Shown here piece after piece: positions 16,906 through 25,118 of a DNA stretch of 50,701 nt. The translations under genes and the position numbers were made by a program. The first letter of the stretch is position 1; each line of letters starts with the position of its first letter. Below the pieces are notes generated by a model. It ran no database searches and was not told the DNA's origin. It saw only the letters and a program-made list of their open reading frames with translations. Source of the DNA: Burkholderiales bacterium (GTDB lineage Bacteria > Pseudomonadota > Gammaproteobacteria > Burkholderiales > Burkholderiaceae_C); contig JABEVE010000046.1 of NCBI GenBank assembly GCA_013044035.1, forward strand, positions 1 through 50,701, written 5' to 3'.

Positions 16906-17402
16906 CGGCGGTCTCCATCAGCCAGGCTCCGGCATGTCGCCGCTCGCCTGAGCAGCAATGCTCGCTCGCTGGCGTTGGCGGCCAGGGTGGCCGCGCGTTC
17001 AAATTCTGCGCGTGCTTCAGGGTGACAGTCCAGTTGCATCAGCAGGTCGCCGCGCACCGCGGGCAGCAGGTGGTATTGCGCCAGGGTGGGCTCGGTCCGC
17101 AGTGCATCCACCAGATCCAGTCCTGCCGCGGCACCGAAGGCCATCGCCATCGCGCGGTTGAGCGCGATCACCGGCGACGGCGCGGTCTGCAGCCGCACCC
17201 AGTCGGTGGTCAGTACTCTGCCGTCGCGCACACGCACGGTGGTGGCGGTTTCCGGCGGTAGCAAGCGGTTGGCGCCAATAAACTGGCCACTGGCCTTGAT
17301 GGCATCGGTGAACGCCTTGTAATCGCGGTAGTGCTGTGCGGCATCCTCGGACTCCAGATGCTCCATCATCTTGTCGGCGCGGATCAGGCAGAGGCATTTC
17401 AT
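16902..17402 (-). CDS. In-frame fusion: truncated YCII/DGPF domain plus C-terminal extension of an ECF42-type sigma factor
   Basis: This protein has 166 residues. Residues 1-67 (MKCLCLIRADKMMEHLESED to RVRDGRVLTTD) match the first two thirds of a YCII/DGPF protein. The frame is broken exactly where the DGPF signature should come. Residues 68-166 (APSPVIALNRAMAMAFG, HLLPAVRGDLLMQL, ERALLLRRAATCRSL) match the C-terminal helical extension of ECF42 sigma factors, whose sigma2 and sigma4 domains are missing. DGPF and ECF42 genes are usually neighbours, so a deletion near 17,200 most likely joined them. The product cannot act as a sigma factor; whether it is functional is unknown. Confidence 0.8.
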   Translation of the reverse strand: MKCLCLIRADKMMEHLESEDAAQHYRDYKAFTDAIKASGQFIGANRLLPPETATTVRVRDGRVLTTDWVRLQTAPSPVIALNRAMAMAFGAAAGLDLVDALRTEPTLAQYHLLPAVRGDLLMQLDCHPEARAEFERAATLAANASERALLLRRAATCRSLADGDRR

Positions 17403-17423
17403 GGCAGGCTCCGGACCCGTGCT

Positions 17424-17912
17424 TCACGTTTGCACCACCGCGCGCTCGATGACGGCGATATCGATCCTGCCCATCGTCATCATCACCTCGAACGCGCGCT
17501 TGGCTGCGGCGGGGTCGGGGTCGGCGATGGCGCGCAGCAGCACGCGCGGCGTGATCTGCCAGGACAGACCCCAGCGGTCGCGGCACCAGCCGCAGGCGCT
17601 GGCCTCGCCGCCGTTGCCGACGATGGCGTTCCAGTAGCGGTCGGTTTCTTCCTGCGTATCGGTGGCGATCTGGAACGAGAACGCTTCGCTGTGGCGGAAG
17701 GCCGGCCCGCCGTTCAAGCCCAGGCAGGGAATGCCAAGCACGGTGAACTGCACGGTAAGCACGTCGCCGGCCTTGCCGTTGGGGTAGTCACCCGGTGCGC
17801 GGGTCAACGCGTCGACGGACGAGTCGGGAAAGGTCGCGGCGTAGAAGCGCGCGGCGGCTTCGGCGTCCTTGTCGTACCAGAGGCAGACGGTGTTGCGGGC
17901 GATGGGGTTCAT
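17424..17912 (-). CDS. PhnB-like VOC protein
   Basis: This 162-residue protein is of the PhnB/3-demethylubiquinone-methyltransferase-like VOC group. It has NTVCLWYDKDAEAAARFYAA at the N-terminus, FTVLGIPCLGLNGGPAF, then FSFQIATDTQEETDRYW, and CGWCRDRWGLSWQITPR near the end. That order is typical of the family. It is a cytosolic protein of unknown reaction, commonly found beside YCII/DGPF and ECF sigma genes. The downstream fusion gene starts 21 bp away and the GST gene lies 63 bp upstream, all leftward. Confidence 0.88.
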   Translation of the reverse strand: MNPIARNTVCLWYDKDAEAAARFYAATFPDSSVDALTRAPGDYPNGKAGDVLTVQFTVLGIPCLGLNGGPAFRHSEAFSFQIATDTQEETDRYWNAIVGNGGEASACGWCRDRWGLSWQITPRVLLRAIADPDPAAAKRAFEVMMTMGRIDIAVIERAVVQT

Positions 17913-17975
17913 GCGGGATCTCCTTCAGTGCGCCGGCGCGGCGCATGCGCTTGGGCGGAAACGCGCGAGCCGACC

Positions 17976-18635
17976 CTAGTCCCGATCCGGCGCACCGAGC
18001 GGAAAGTGCGGGCGGAACCAGCGCGCTTCGTCGACCGCACGTGCGAACGACGGCCGGGCGAGCAGTCGCGCGCGGTAGGCGCGCAGCAGCGGATAGCGCG
18101 CGGCCATCGGATGGGTCCAGTCGGCGTAGAACAGCGCCGGGGCGGCGGCGCAGTCGGCCAGGGTGAAGTCGGCAGCGGCCGCCCAGGTCCGACCGGCAAG
18201 ATGACCTTCGAGCCAGGCATAGGCAAGCTCCAGCCTGCTGGCGGCCTCGGCGAGAGCTTCCTGCTTCCGGTCGGCAAGGCCCGTCAGCGCGCCCGCCACC
18301 GCGTGCTGCACCGGGCTCATGACGTGCAAGTCGAAAAAGCGGTCGAGAAAGCGCACCTCCAGCGCCGCCATCGGCTCGGCGGGCAGCAGGCGCACCGGCC
18401 CGGGATGGGCGTGCTGCAGATACTCGATGATGATGCTGCTCTCGACGACAGTGCGGTCGCCGTCCACCAGCAGCGGAAACTTGCGCAAGGGCCAGCGCTG
18501 CTGCCACGCCGCCGCGTGCTGCGGCGTCTCCGGCCCGAGCGAGCGGAACTCGAAGGCGATCGCGTTCTCGTAGAGCGCGATGAGGACCTTCTGTGTATAC
18601 GATGAAAACGGATGGCCATACAGGGCGATGGACAT
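17976..18635 (-). CDS. Glutathione S-transferase
   Basis: This 219-residue protein has an N-terminal thioredoxin-fold GST domain (MSIALYGHPFSSYTQKV with a Ser near the usual catalytic position, then KFPLLVDGDRTVVESSIII with the cis-Pro and the ES glutathione contact). A helical C-terminal domain follows (ADFTLADCAAAPALFYAD). It should conjugate glutathione to electrophiles; the substrate is unknown. The ATG at 18635 has an ideal GGAGG eight bases upstream, preferred over the in-frame ATG at 18650. It lies in the middle of the leftward run. Confidence 0.9.
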   Translation of the reverse strand: MSIALYGHPFSSYTQKVLIALYENAIAFEFRSLGPETPQHAAAWQQRWPLRKFPLLVDGDRTVVESSIIIEYLQHAHPGPVRLLPAEPMAALEVRFLDRFFDLHVMSPVQHAVAGALTGLADRKQEALAEAASRLELAYAWLEGHLAGRTWAAAADFTLADCAAAPALFYADWTHPMAARYPLLRAYRARLLARPSFARAVDEARWFRPHFPLGAPDRD

Positions 18636-18658
18636 GCGCAGAGCCTCCATGAAAGCGA

Positions 18659-19108
18659 TCAGGCGGCGGGAATGTCCGCCTCGACCAGCAGCGCCAGCAG
18701 CTGCAGCGATTCCTGCCAGCCGAGATGGCACGCCTCGAGCGGGATGGCCGCAGGGATGCCCTGCTGCACCACCTGCAGCTCGGTGCCGCAGAACACCGCG
18801 CGCAGGCTGATGGTGGTCTCCATCACGCCCGGCAGGTTCGGGTCGTCGAAGGCGTCCGTGTGGCGGATGCGTGCGTTGGGCACCAGCTCCAGGTACTCGC
18901 CGCCGAAGGCATGGCTCTGCCCCGTGCCGAGGCCGGTGAAGGACATGCGGTAGTGGCCGCCGACGCGGGCATCGAGCTCGTGCACGCGCCCGGTGAAACC
19001 GTGCGGCGGCAGCCACTTGGCCAGGGCGTCGGCATCCAGGAAGGCGCGGTACACGCGCTCGGGCGGGGCACGCAGCACGCGATGCAGTTGCACGGTGCGG
19101 GTCGTCAT
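18659..19108 (-). CDS. SRPBCC-family (AHSA1-like) protein
   Basis: This 149-residue protein has the START/SRPBCC helix-grip fold of the AHSA1 type. LHRVLRAPPERVYRAFLDAD begins it, followed by LAKWLPPHGFTG and VGGHYRMSF, and the long C-terminal helix is GWQESLQLLALLVEA. This is a hydrophobic-ligand-binding domain with no known specific role here. The start at 19108 has GGAG eight bases upstream. Such proteins are regular companions of DGPF and PhnB proteins in ECF-linked clusters. Confidence 0.85.
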   Translation of the reverse strand: MTTRTVQLHRVLRAPPERVYRAFLDADALAKWLPPHGFTGRVHELDARVGGHYRMSFTGLGTGQSHAFGGEYLELVPNARIRHTDAFDDPNLPGVMETTISLRAVFCGTELQVVQQGIPAAIPLEACHLGWQESLQLLALLVEADIPAA

Positions 19109-19154
19109 GTCGAAGTCTCCAGGTGGCGGGCAGCCGGGCAGGCTGCCGGGGGTT

Positions 19155-19505
19155 TCAATGAACAAAGCACGGGGCGCACTCGCGCACCTCGACGGTGGCG
19201 AAGCGCGCGGCGGGACAGTCCCGGGCGATGGCCACGGCCTCGTCCAGGCTGGCGCAGTCGAGCAGGAAAAAACCGCCGATCATCTCCCGGGCTTCGGCGA
19301 ACGGGCCGTCGCGCAGCACCGGCTTGTCGTGCGGAACCTGCACGCGCACGCCGTGGCTGTCCGGACGCAGCGATTCGCTGGCCAGCAATCGCGCGCCCAA
19401 GCCCTCGCCGAAAGCCACCATCTCGGCGTAGCGCGCACGCGCCTCGGCGTCGTTGCGCGCTGCGCGCTGGCCGCGCGGCTCGCTGATCAGCAGCAGGTCA
19501 CGCAT
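19155..19505 (-). CDS. YCII/DGPF-domain protein (intact)
   Basis: This 116-residue YciI-related protein has the full DGPF signature (VLRDGPFAEAREMIGGFFLL). It opens with LLLISEPRGQR and continues with a helix (ARARYAEMVAFGEGLGARLL). YCII domains are small ferredoxin-like folds of uncertain activity, and DGPF members are typically encoded near ECF42 sigma factors. Comparison with this intact copy shows what was lost in the fusion gene at 16902-17402. It lies 48 bp from the upstream VOC gene. Confidence 0.9.
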   Translation of the reverse strand: MRDLLLISEPRGQRAARNDAEARARYAEMVAFGEGLGARLLASESLRPDSHGVRVQVPHDKPVLRDGPFAEAREMIGGFFLLDCASLDEAVAIARDCPAARFATVEVRECAPCFVH

Positions 19506-19553
19506 GGCGTGCTCCCTCGGTCGACTTGCGCGGCAGACGACCGCACCGGCCGA

Positions 19554-20012
19554 TTATCCACCGGCCTTCATCGCGGCGACCATCTCGTCGGGACGGACGT
19601 CGCGCACGTGGGTGGCGATGGACCAGTGATGGCCGAAGGGGTCGACCACCTGGCCGTAGCGGTCGCCCCAGAACATGTCGGCCAGCGGCATGCCGACGGT
19701 GGCGCCAGCCTGCACGGCGCGGGCAAACACCGCGTCGGCGTCCTCGACCTGCAGGTGCAGGGTCACCGGCGTGCCCTTCAGCGCCTGCGGGCTCAGCGCG
19801 CCGTGCTCGGGCATCTCGTCGACCAGGAACAGCTGCGAATCGCCGATGCGCACGCAGGCGTGGATCAGCCTGCCGTCGGGCCCCGGCAGGCGGAACAGAT
19901 CGATCGCGCCAAAGGCCCGGGCGTAGAAGTCGATGGCCACCGCGGCGCCGCGGCAGACCAGGTGCGGGGTGAGGCTGTGCATGCCGTCGGGAATGGCTTT
20001 GACCTTGCTCAT
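19554..20012 (-). CDS. VOC/PhnB-like glyoxalase family protein
   Basis: This 152-residue protein reads SLTPHLVCRGAAVAIDFYAR at the N-terminus, then DSQLFLVDEMPEHG, a second module (VTLHLQVEDADAVFARAVQA) and WGDRYGQVVDPFGHHWSIAT, a hallmark of the PhnB-like VOC branch. It is cytosolic and its substrate is unknown. The start is set by the ATG at 20012 with AAGGAG upstream. It is the first of the DGPF/VOC block, 101 bp downstream of panE, so it may also have its own promoter. Confidence 0.9.
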   Translation of the reverse strand: MSKVKAIPDGMHSLTPHLVCRGAAVAIDFYARAFGAIDLFRLPGPDGRLIHACVRIGDSQLFLVDEMPEHGALSPQALKGTPVTLHLQVEDADAVFARAVQAGATVGMPLADMFWGDRYGQVVDPFGHHWSIATHVRDVRPDEMVAAMKAGG

Positions 20013-20113
20013 GGATGGTCTCCTTGATGGAGTGGGTGGCGGGCACCACACGGTGCCCTGTCGAGACGACGATCCGGCCAGGCGCGGATCGACAGCTGCG
20101 GCGGCAAGCGCCG

Positions 20114-21064
20114 TCAAGCCGCCTTGCCTGCCGCTTCGGCCCTGCGTGCCTCATAGGCCTTCAGATGGCTGTAGGCGACGGAAAGCAAGGAGGCGCCAGG
20201 CGACTCAAGCCCGGCTTCAACGCGTCGCTGGAGCATGTCGCCCACGATGTGGTCGGCCTCGATGCGGGAGCCGTTCTCGATGTCGCGAAGCATCGAGGCC
20301 GTCAAGGTTGAGCCTGCCGTGGTCAGGATGTCGCGCGTGCGCTCCAGGAATGCCGCCCGCGGGGCATACCCCGCAGATCGGCTGACACCGAGGCAGGCCT
20401 CCAGTAGACCTTCGATCACGGCCTTGCCCGAAGGCGCGGCAAGGATGGCGCCGATCGGGGCGCGCATCAGGCAGGTGCCGGAGGCAAGGGTTGTCAGGAA
20501 CACCCATTTCTCCCACATCTCGTGGATGATCTGCGAGCTCGCGCGCACGTCGACCTGGGCACTGACGAAGGCCTCCGCGATGCGACGCGCACGATCGGAG
20601 TGTTCACCATCGCGCTCTCCGAACACCAGGTGATGGGTGTCGTTCAGGTGCACGATGACACCATCGGCATCGAGGGTGGCCGCGATCATGCACTGGCCGC
20701 CGAGGACGCGCTGGCGCCCGAATGCGGCATCCAGCGCATCCAGGTGGCGCATGCCGTTGAGCAAGGGCAGGATGGCGGATTGCGGACCCACGGCCGGCGC
20801 CATGTCACGGATCACGTCATCCAGGTCGTAAGCCTTGCAGCTCAGCACGATGAGGTCGAAGTGGGTGCGCAGATGCTCCGCCTGGACGGTGGCTGGATCG
20901 TGCAGAGTGAGGTCGCCGCGCGGACTCTGAATGCGCAAACCGGAGCGCTCGAGCTGCAACGCGCGGCGCGCCCGAACCAGGAATGTCACATCCTGACCCG
21001 CCTGCAGCAGCCGGCCGCCGAAATAACCGCCGATGGCTCCGGCGCCGATGATCAGGATGCGCAT
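20114..21064 (-). CDS. panE: Ketopantoate reductase family protein (2-dehydropantoate 2-reductase)
   Basis: This 316-residue protein has an N-terminal Rossmann domain starting MRILIIGAGAIGGYFGGRLL (NADPH-binding GxGxxG). The family stretch VLSCKAYDLDDVIRDM follows, then LLNGMRHLDAL and the helical C-terminal domain with the catalytic-Lys segment HEMWEKWVFLTTLASGTCL. This family reduces ketopantoate to pantoate for coenzyme A synthesis. Paralogues with other 2-oxoacid substrates are common in Burkholderiales, and the position 19 bp downstream of an MFS transporter gene suggests such a paralogue. Confidence 0.85.
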   Translation of the reverse strand: MRILIIGAGAIGGYFGGRLLQAGQDVTFLVRARRALQLERSGLRIQSPRGDLTLHDPATVQAEHLRTHFDLIVLSCKAYDLDDVIRDMAPAVGPQSAILPLLNGMRHLDALDAAFGRQRVLGGQCMIAATLDADGVIVHLNDTHHLVFGERDGEHSDRARRIAEAFVSAQVDVRASSQIIHEMWEKWVFLTTLASGTCLMRAPIGAILAAPSGKAVIEGLLEACLGVSRSAGYAPRAAFLERTRDILTTAGSTLTASMLRDIENGSRIEADHIVGDMLQRRVEAGLESPGASLLSVAYSHLKAYEARRAEAAGKAA

Positions 21065-21083
21065 GATCGGGGCTCTAAGGAAG

Positions 21084-22361
21084 TCAAGCTACCACGACGC
21101 GCACCGCGCGATTGCGGATGCGCAGCACGAGAACGGCGGCAACCAACCCGAGGATGCCGGAGAGGGTCGTGGCCAGGGTGTAATTACCGTAACTGCTGCG
21201 CAGGATTCCTCCCATCAACGCCGCAAAGGCCGCCCCGATCTGGTGGCCAGCCACGACCCAGCCGAACACGATGGGCGCTTCGCGGCTGCCGAAGACATCG
21301 TTCGTGAGGCGCACGGTCGGCGGCACGGTGGCCACCCAATCCAGCCCATAGAACAGCGCGAAGACCGGCAGGCCGAAGTAGCCCAGACCGAAGGCATAGG
21401 GCAGGTAGATGAGCGCCAGACCACGCAGGCCGTAGTACCAGAACAGCAGCACGCGGTTGTTGAAGCGGTCGGACAGCCAGCCGGATAGCGTGGTGCCCAC
21501 GAGATCGAGGGCGCCCATGGTGGCCAGAATGCTGGCGCCTTGCACCGGCGTCAGGCCGTGGTCGCCGCACATGGCGATGAAGTGCGTGCCGATGTAGCCG
21601 TTGGTCGTCGCGCCGCAGATGAAGAAGCTGAAGAAGAGCAGCCAGAAGTCGCGTACCTTCACGGCTTTGCCGAGGGCGCCGAAAGCCATGGAGATGGGGT
21701 TGGTCTTCGGTGCCTCCGCCTGGGCGGGAGCGTCGTCGGCATCCCCGTAGCGCCGTAGGCCCACCGAGGCGGGCTGCTCCGGCATGAGGGCATAGACCAG
21801 GGGGATGACGAGCGCCGCGCCGCCGGCCACGGTCCAGATCACGGGCCGCCACCCATGGTGCTCGACGATGTAGGCCAGCAAGGGCAGGAACACCAGTTGC
21901 CCGGTGGCGGAACTGGCGGTGAGCAGGCCCATGGCCAGGCCGCGCCGGGCCGTGAACCAGCGGCTAACGACGACCGCTCCCAGGGTCATGGCCGTGGCGC
22001 CGGTGGTGCTGCCGACGATCAAGCCCCAGATCAGCCACATCTGCCAACTGTGCTGCATCACACTGGACCACGCGACGGCCGCTGCCAGCAGGATGAGTGC
22101 GCCCAGCACCGTTTTGCGCAAACCGAAGCTCTGCATGCAGGCGGCGGCAAAAGGTCCCATCAAACCGAATAGCGCCAGGTTGATGGACAACGCGCCGGAA
22201 ATGCTGGCCAGATCCCAGCCGAACGCGCGTTGCAGCGGGACGAGCATCACGCTCGGTGCGGCGCGCGTGCCGGCGGTGATCAGCATGACCAGAAAGGTCA
22301 CGCCAACCACGACCCAGGCGTAGTGAAAGCGCAGATGATTCCGAAGGGCGAGGGCGCGCAT
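21084..22361 (-). CDS. MFS transporter
   Basis: This 425-residue inner-membrane protein has twelve predicted helices. The first is YAWVVVGVTFLVMLITAG, and the loop between helices 2 and 3 is short (CMQSFGLRKTV). The RRGLAMG segment lies at the end of the first half, with a cytosolic loop (GDADDAPAQAEAPKTNP) separating the halves. The sequence is of the general MFS type that also holds oxalate/formate and monocarboxylate carriers, so a small organic acid is a reasonable guess. It lies 19 bp upstream of panE, same orientation, and is divergent to the carboxymuconolactone decarboxylase-like gene. Confidence 0.88.
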   Translation of the reverse strand: MRALALRNHLRFHYAWVVVGVTFLVMLITAGTRAAPSVMLVPLQRAFGWDLASISGALSINLALFGLMGPFAAACMQSFGLRKTVLGALILLAAAVAWSSVMQHSWQMWLIWGLIVGSTTGATAMTLGAVVVSRWFTARRGLAMGLLTASSATGQLVFLPLLAYIVEHHGWRPVIWTVAGGAALVIPLVYALMPEQPASVGLRRYGDADDAPAQAEAPKTNPISMAFGALGKAVKVRDFWLLFFSFFICGATTNGYIGTHFIAMCGDHGLTPVQGASILATMGALDLVGTTLSGWLSDRFNNRVLLFWYYGLRGLALIYLPYAFGLGYFGLPVFALFYGLDWVATVPPTVRLTNDVFGSREAPIVFGWVVAGHQIGAAFAALMGGILRSSYGNYTLATTLSGILGLVAAVLVLRIRNRAVRVVVA

Positions 22362-22623
22362 GGTGTGTGTATTCGGGGCTTGCTCAAAGGGCCGGCGATT
22401 GAGTTGAATCCATCACACCGCTCAGCGATCATGGTGATCAGACTCCATCAGCCAGGTGATCTTCAGCAGCGGCAGGCGTCGAGCGGTTTGCGGCAGGCTG
22501 GCTCACGCGTATTAGACTTGATTCGCCTCATCAGGGGCAATCTCCCAGACTTCGTCGTCCTCTGTTTGTGCCGAGCGTGTTTTCTGGCTCGACGCCTTGC
22601 AGGGACGCTTGCTCGAGAACCCG

Positions 22624-23001
22624 ATGGATCAAAACCGATATGACCGTGGCCTGGCTGTCCGCAAGGACGTGCTGGGGTCCGACTACGTGGACGCCGCCAT
22701 CCGCGGCGCCGACGACTTCAACCGCGAGCTGCAAGGTCTCGTGACCGAGTACGCCTGGGGCGAGATCTGGTCTCGTCCCGGGCTGTCGCGTCGTGACCGC
22801 AGTCTGCTCAATTTGGGCATGCTCACCGCACTCAACCGGCCGCACGAACTCAAGCTGCACATTCGGGGAGCCCTCACCAACGGGGTGACGCGCGACGAGA
22901 TCAAGGAAGTCTTCCTCCAGGCTGCCGTGTACTGCGGCGTGCCAGCCGCCATTGACAGTTTCCGCATGGCGCGCGAAGTGTTCACGGAGTTGGAACTTTG
23001 A
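22624..23001 (+). CDS. Carboxymuconolactone decarboxylase (PcaC-like) family protein
   Basis: This 125-residue all-helical protein matches 4-carboxymuconolactone decarboxylases over its length: YDRGLAVRKDVLGSDYVDAA, RDRSLLNLGMLTALNRPHEL, HIRGALTNGVTRDEIKEV and AAVYCGVPAAIDSFRMA. It lacks the CxxC of AhpD-type members. No other beta-ketoadipate genes are nearby, so the true substrate is uncertain. The ATG at 22624 is preferred because the family begins there. The 262-bp gap to the divergent MFS gene should hold both promoters, though none is clear. Confidence 0.85.
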   Translation: MDQNRYDRGLAVRKDVLGSDYVDAAIRGADDFNRELQGLVTEYAWGEIWSRPGLSRRDRSLLNLGMLTALNRPHELKLHIRGALTNGVTRDEIKEVFLQAAVYCGVPAAIDSFRMAREVFTELEL

Positions 23002-23231
23002 TCCCGGCCAGCATTCAGTCAGAGGATTGACTTTGCTCGCATTCGGCCTATCTTGGGGATTCCGACCAGGTGGAATGATCCCAAGTTCGGAGCCATGGTT
23101 CCTCCATGGATCGTACCGTCCGAGACCGTTGACCAGCCGCGAGACCGACCCGGGGAACTGACGGCGGTACTTGCGTGGATCTTCATCCCCTTCCTGTGGC
23201 GATCGGCACACAACAACAACTGGAGCACCTG

Positions 23232-23699
23232 ATGACCCAGCGTTCAGGCATGTCAACATCGTCCAGAGTGGTCGCCACCCTGTTTGCAGTCGCCACGGCA
23301 TCCGTGACGCTGTCGGCACACGCGCAAAACGACCATCATGGTCACGGTTATCAACGCTACAACCACCACGATCAGCGCCGAGGTCCACCGGTTTACGGCG
23401 GCGGCAATTACGGCGGCGGCTATGGCGGCGGTTATGGAGGGAACTACGGAAACGGGGGCGGAAACGCTGGCAATCTCATCCTCGGGGCCATTCTCGGGGC
23501 GGTCGTCGGCTCTGTCGTCTCGGGTGGAATGCAACCTCCGCCAGCCGTGGTGTATGCATCACCCCCACCGCCTCCCCCACCCGGGGTGTACTACACGGCA
23601 CCACCGCCTCCGCCGGGTTCGTATTACGCACCAGCTCCACCACCGGGCCCGTACTACGCACCGTCGCCCGGTGCGGGCTATTACCAGTCCTCGCATTGA
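23232..23699 (+). CDS. Secreted Gly/Tyr- and Pro-rich protein with glycine zipper
   Basis: This 155-residue exported protein has a signal peptide (SRVVATLFAVATASVTLSAHA), a His-rich start (NDHHGHGYQRYNHHDQRR) and a Gly-Tyr-Asn stretch (YGGGYGGGYGGNYG). A glycine-zipper hydrophobic segment follows (NLILGAILGAVVGSVVSGG), and the tail consists of Pro and Tyr-Tyr-x-Pro repeats. The zipper suggests membrane or envelope association, and the tail resembles cell-surface proteins. I know no function. A Spy-like gene follows 97 bp downstream. The upstream 230 bp contain no supported gene. Confidence 0.7.
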   Translation: MTQRSGMSTSSRVVATLFAVATASVTLSAHAQNDHHGHGYQRYNHHDQRRGPPVYGGGNYGGGYGGGYGGNYGNGGGNAGNLILGAILGAVVGSVVSGGMQPPPAVVYASPPPPPPPGVYYTAPPPPPGSYYAPAPPPGPYYAPSPGAGYYQSSH

Positions 23700-23796
23700 G
23701 GCTGTTGCCAGCCATCAGTTCCTTGGCTATCCGGACGTTACCGGAACACTCCCCGGCTGGCGGCCGATCCCCTGACCAACTCACGAGTTCCCGACC

Positions 23797-24291
23797 ATGA
23801 AAACCATCCTTCGCCTCGCGGCTGTTCCTGCCGTGTTGATGCTTGTCTTCCTGACGTCAGCAGCTGAAGCGCAGACGGCGACGTCCAGCCACCAGGTCAA
23901 GCCAACATCCGAAATGGCGCTGGCAGACAAGCGGTCCGAAAAACGTGAAGACCTCGTCGAAAAACGCATCGACGAGCTGCACTCTCAGCTGAAGATCACG
24001 CCTCAGCAGGCACCACAATGGAATGCCTTCGCCCACACCATGCGTCAGAATGCGCAGATGATGGAACAGGCGTTCCATGAGCGCATCTTGAAGCTGCCAA
24101 GCATGACGGCTGTTGAGGCCATGGAATCCTATGCCACCATCGCGCAGATGAATGCGGACAACATGCAGAGGCTGTCGGCCACGTTCGACGAACTGTACGG
24201 TGTGCTGTCCCCGGGTCAGCAGGCGATCGCGGATCGATTGTTCAAAAACGAACATCCGCCGCGGCGCAAAACGCCGCAGACGATGAAGTAG
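23797..24291 (+). CDS. Spy/CpxP-family periplasmic protein (LTXXQ-like)
   Basis: This 164-residue exported helical protein has a signal peptide (LAAVPAVLMLVFLTSAAEA) and a coiled-coil-like mature part. Two LTxxQ-type motifs are present in variant form: LKITPQQAPQWNAFA in the first half and LSPGQQAIADRLF near the end. These are the hallmarks of the Spy/CpxP periplasmic chaperone and stress family. A Met-rich stretch between them (MRQNAQMMEQAF) is usual. It lies between a secreted Gly-rich protein and a hypothetical exported protein, same orientation. Confidence 0.85.
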   Translation: MKTILRLAAVPAVLMLVFLTSAAEAQTATSSHQVKPTSEMALADKRSEKREDLVEKRIDELHSQLKITPQQAPQWNAFAHTMRQNAQMMEQAFHERILKLPSMTAVEAMESYATIAQMNADNMQRLSATFDELYGVLSPGQQAIADRLFKNEHPPRRKTPQTMK

Positions 24292-24338
24292 TCGCCGAAG
24301 TCGACGTGGGATGTTGCTCCCGAGAGCACATCGATCGC

Positions 24339-24920
24339 ATGAACAGTCCATGGCAGCGTGCAAGGGCGATGGCCAAGACGCTGAAGTCGGCCAGGCGGGC
24401 GATGGCGGTTCTCGTCGCCCTGCACCAGCCACCGGCCTCCGCCATGCCCTCGGTCTGGCATGACATTCAGGGTGCCCAGGCAGCGTTTGACTGCACGATC
24501 CAGAGGGCTCGGATCGGCAAAATCGTGCAGATCACCCTCACTTGCGATCTTGAAAAGCTCATCGCCAGCCTGCCAATGTTGCAGGCTATGCATCTGGTTC
24601 ATTCGCCTCTGACGAATCGCCAGATCAAGAACGAACCCACCATCATCGGCCTGTCGTTCTTGTTGCAAGATACGGTTGGGATGATTCCCCTGGTGTATGG
24701 CGCCATGCCCCTGAACCGGTCACACTGGAGCGTGAACCTCGAAGCGGTCGATCGGCAGGGGTGCCGGCATGCGATGCGGGCGTTCTCGTTCCGATTCAAT
24801 CAGGCGCTGGCGAGTCGGACTGACTGGAGCGGCTTGCAGCTCCGGAGCCTCTCCAAGCTTGCACCTGGGTTTCAGTTCTCCCACTGGGCCAAGACGCGCA
24901 TGAGGGCCGAACAGGATTAG
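24339..24920 (+). CDS. Hypothetical protein, possibly exported
   Basis: The open frame from the ATG at 24339 gives 193 residues, and the frame is open from 24306. A second in-frame ATG at 24369 would begin a plausible signal peptide (RRAMAVLVALHQPPASA). The body reads FDCTIQRARIGKIVQITLTC, then LSFLLQDTVGMIPLVYGAM and LASRTDWSGLQLRSLSKL. I recognise no family. An antisense frame on the minus strand is less protein-like. It sits 47 bp after the Spy-like gene. Reality and start are both uncertain. Confidence 0.45.
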   Translation: MNSPWQRARAMAKTLKSARRAMAVLVALHQPPASAMPSVWHDIQGAQAAFDCTIQRARIGKIVQITLTCDLEKLIASLPMLQAMHLVHSPLTNRQIKNEPTIIGLSFLLQDTVGMIPLVYGAMPLNRSHWSVNLEAVDRQGCRHAMRAFSFRFNQALASRTDWSGLQLRSLSKLAPGFQFSHWAKTRMRAEQD

Positions 24921-25068
24921 GGTCTGTTCACGTCAGGTCTGCACCAGCCATACCCCCAGCCGGGGTGGCGGCAAGGCGGAGGGAGCCGGCACATGATGGC
25001 ATGGGTCACAGACGCAGACGACTCGAGCATCGCAGGAAGGAACGATCCAGAGCCCAGCGTGGCCCCGA

Positions 25069-25100
25069 GCCTTGAGGGTTGGTTCCGACGCCCTCAAGGC
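25069..25100 (-). terminator. Inverted repeat downstream of phasin gene
   Basis: GCCTTGAGGG (25069-25078) and its exact complement (25091-25100) form a 10-bp stem with a 12-base loop. It lies 19 bp past the end of the leftward phasin gene and about 150 bp past the rightward hypothetical gene, so it could serve either. No T-run follows, so terminator activity is an inference. The remaining sequence from 24921 to 25118 contains no supported gene. Confidence 0.45.
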
Positions 25101-25118
25101 CGGTTCGGCCGTCTGGAC

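Noticed and set aside
17331-18605. 424-codon plus-strand frame across the PhnB and GST genes
   Set aside because: It is antisense to two conserved genes and is rich in Arg/Gly/Ala with no motif.
22531-23388. 285-codon minus-strand frame over the carboxymuconolactone decarboxylase-like gene
   Set aside because: It is antisense to a full-length conserved protein and has no recognisable domain.
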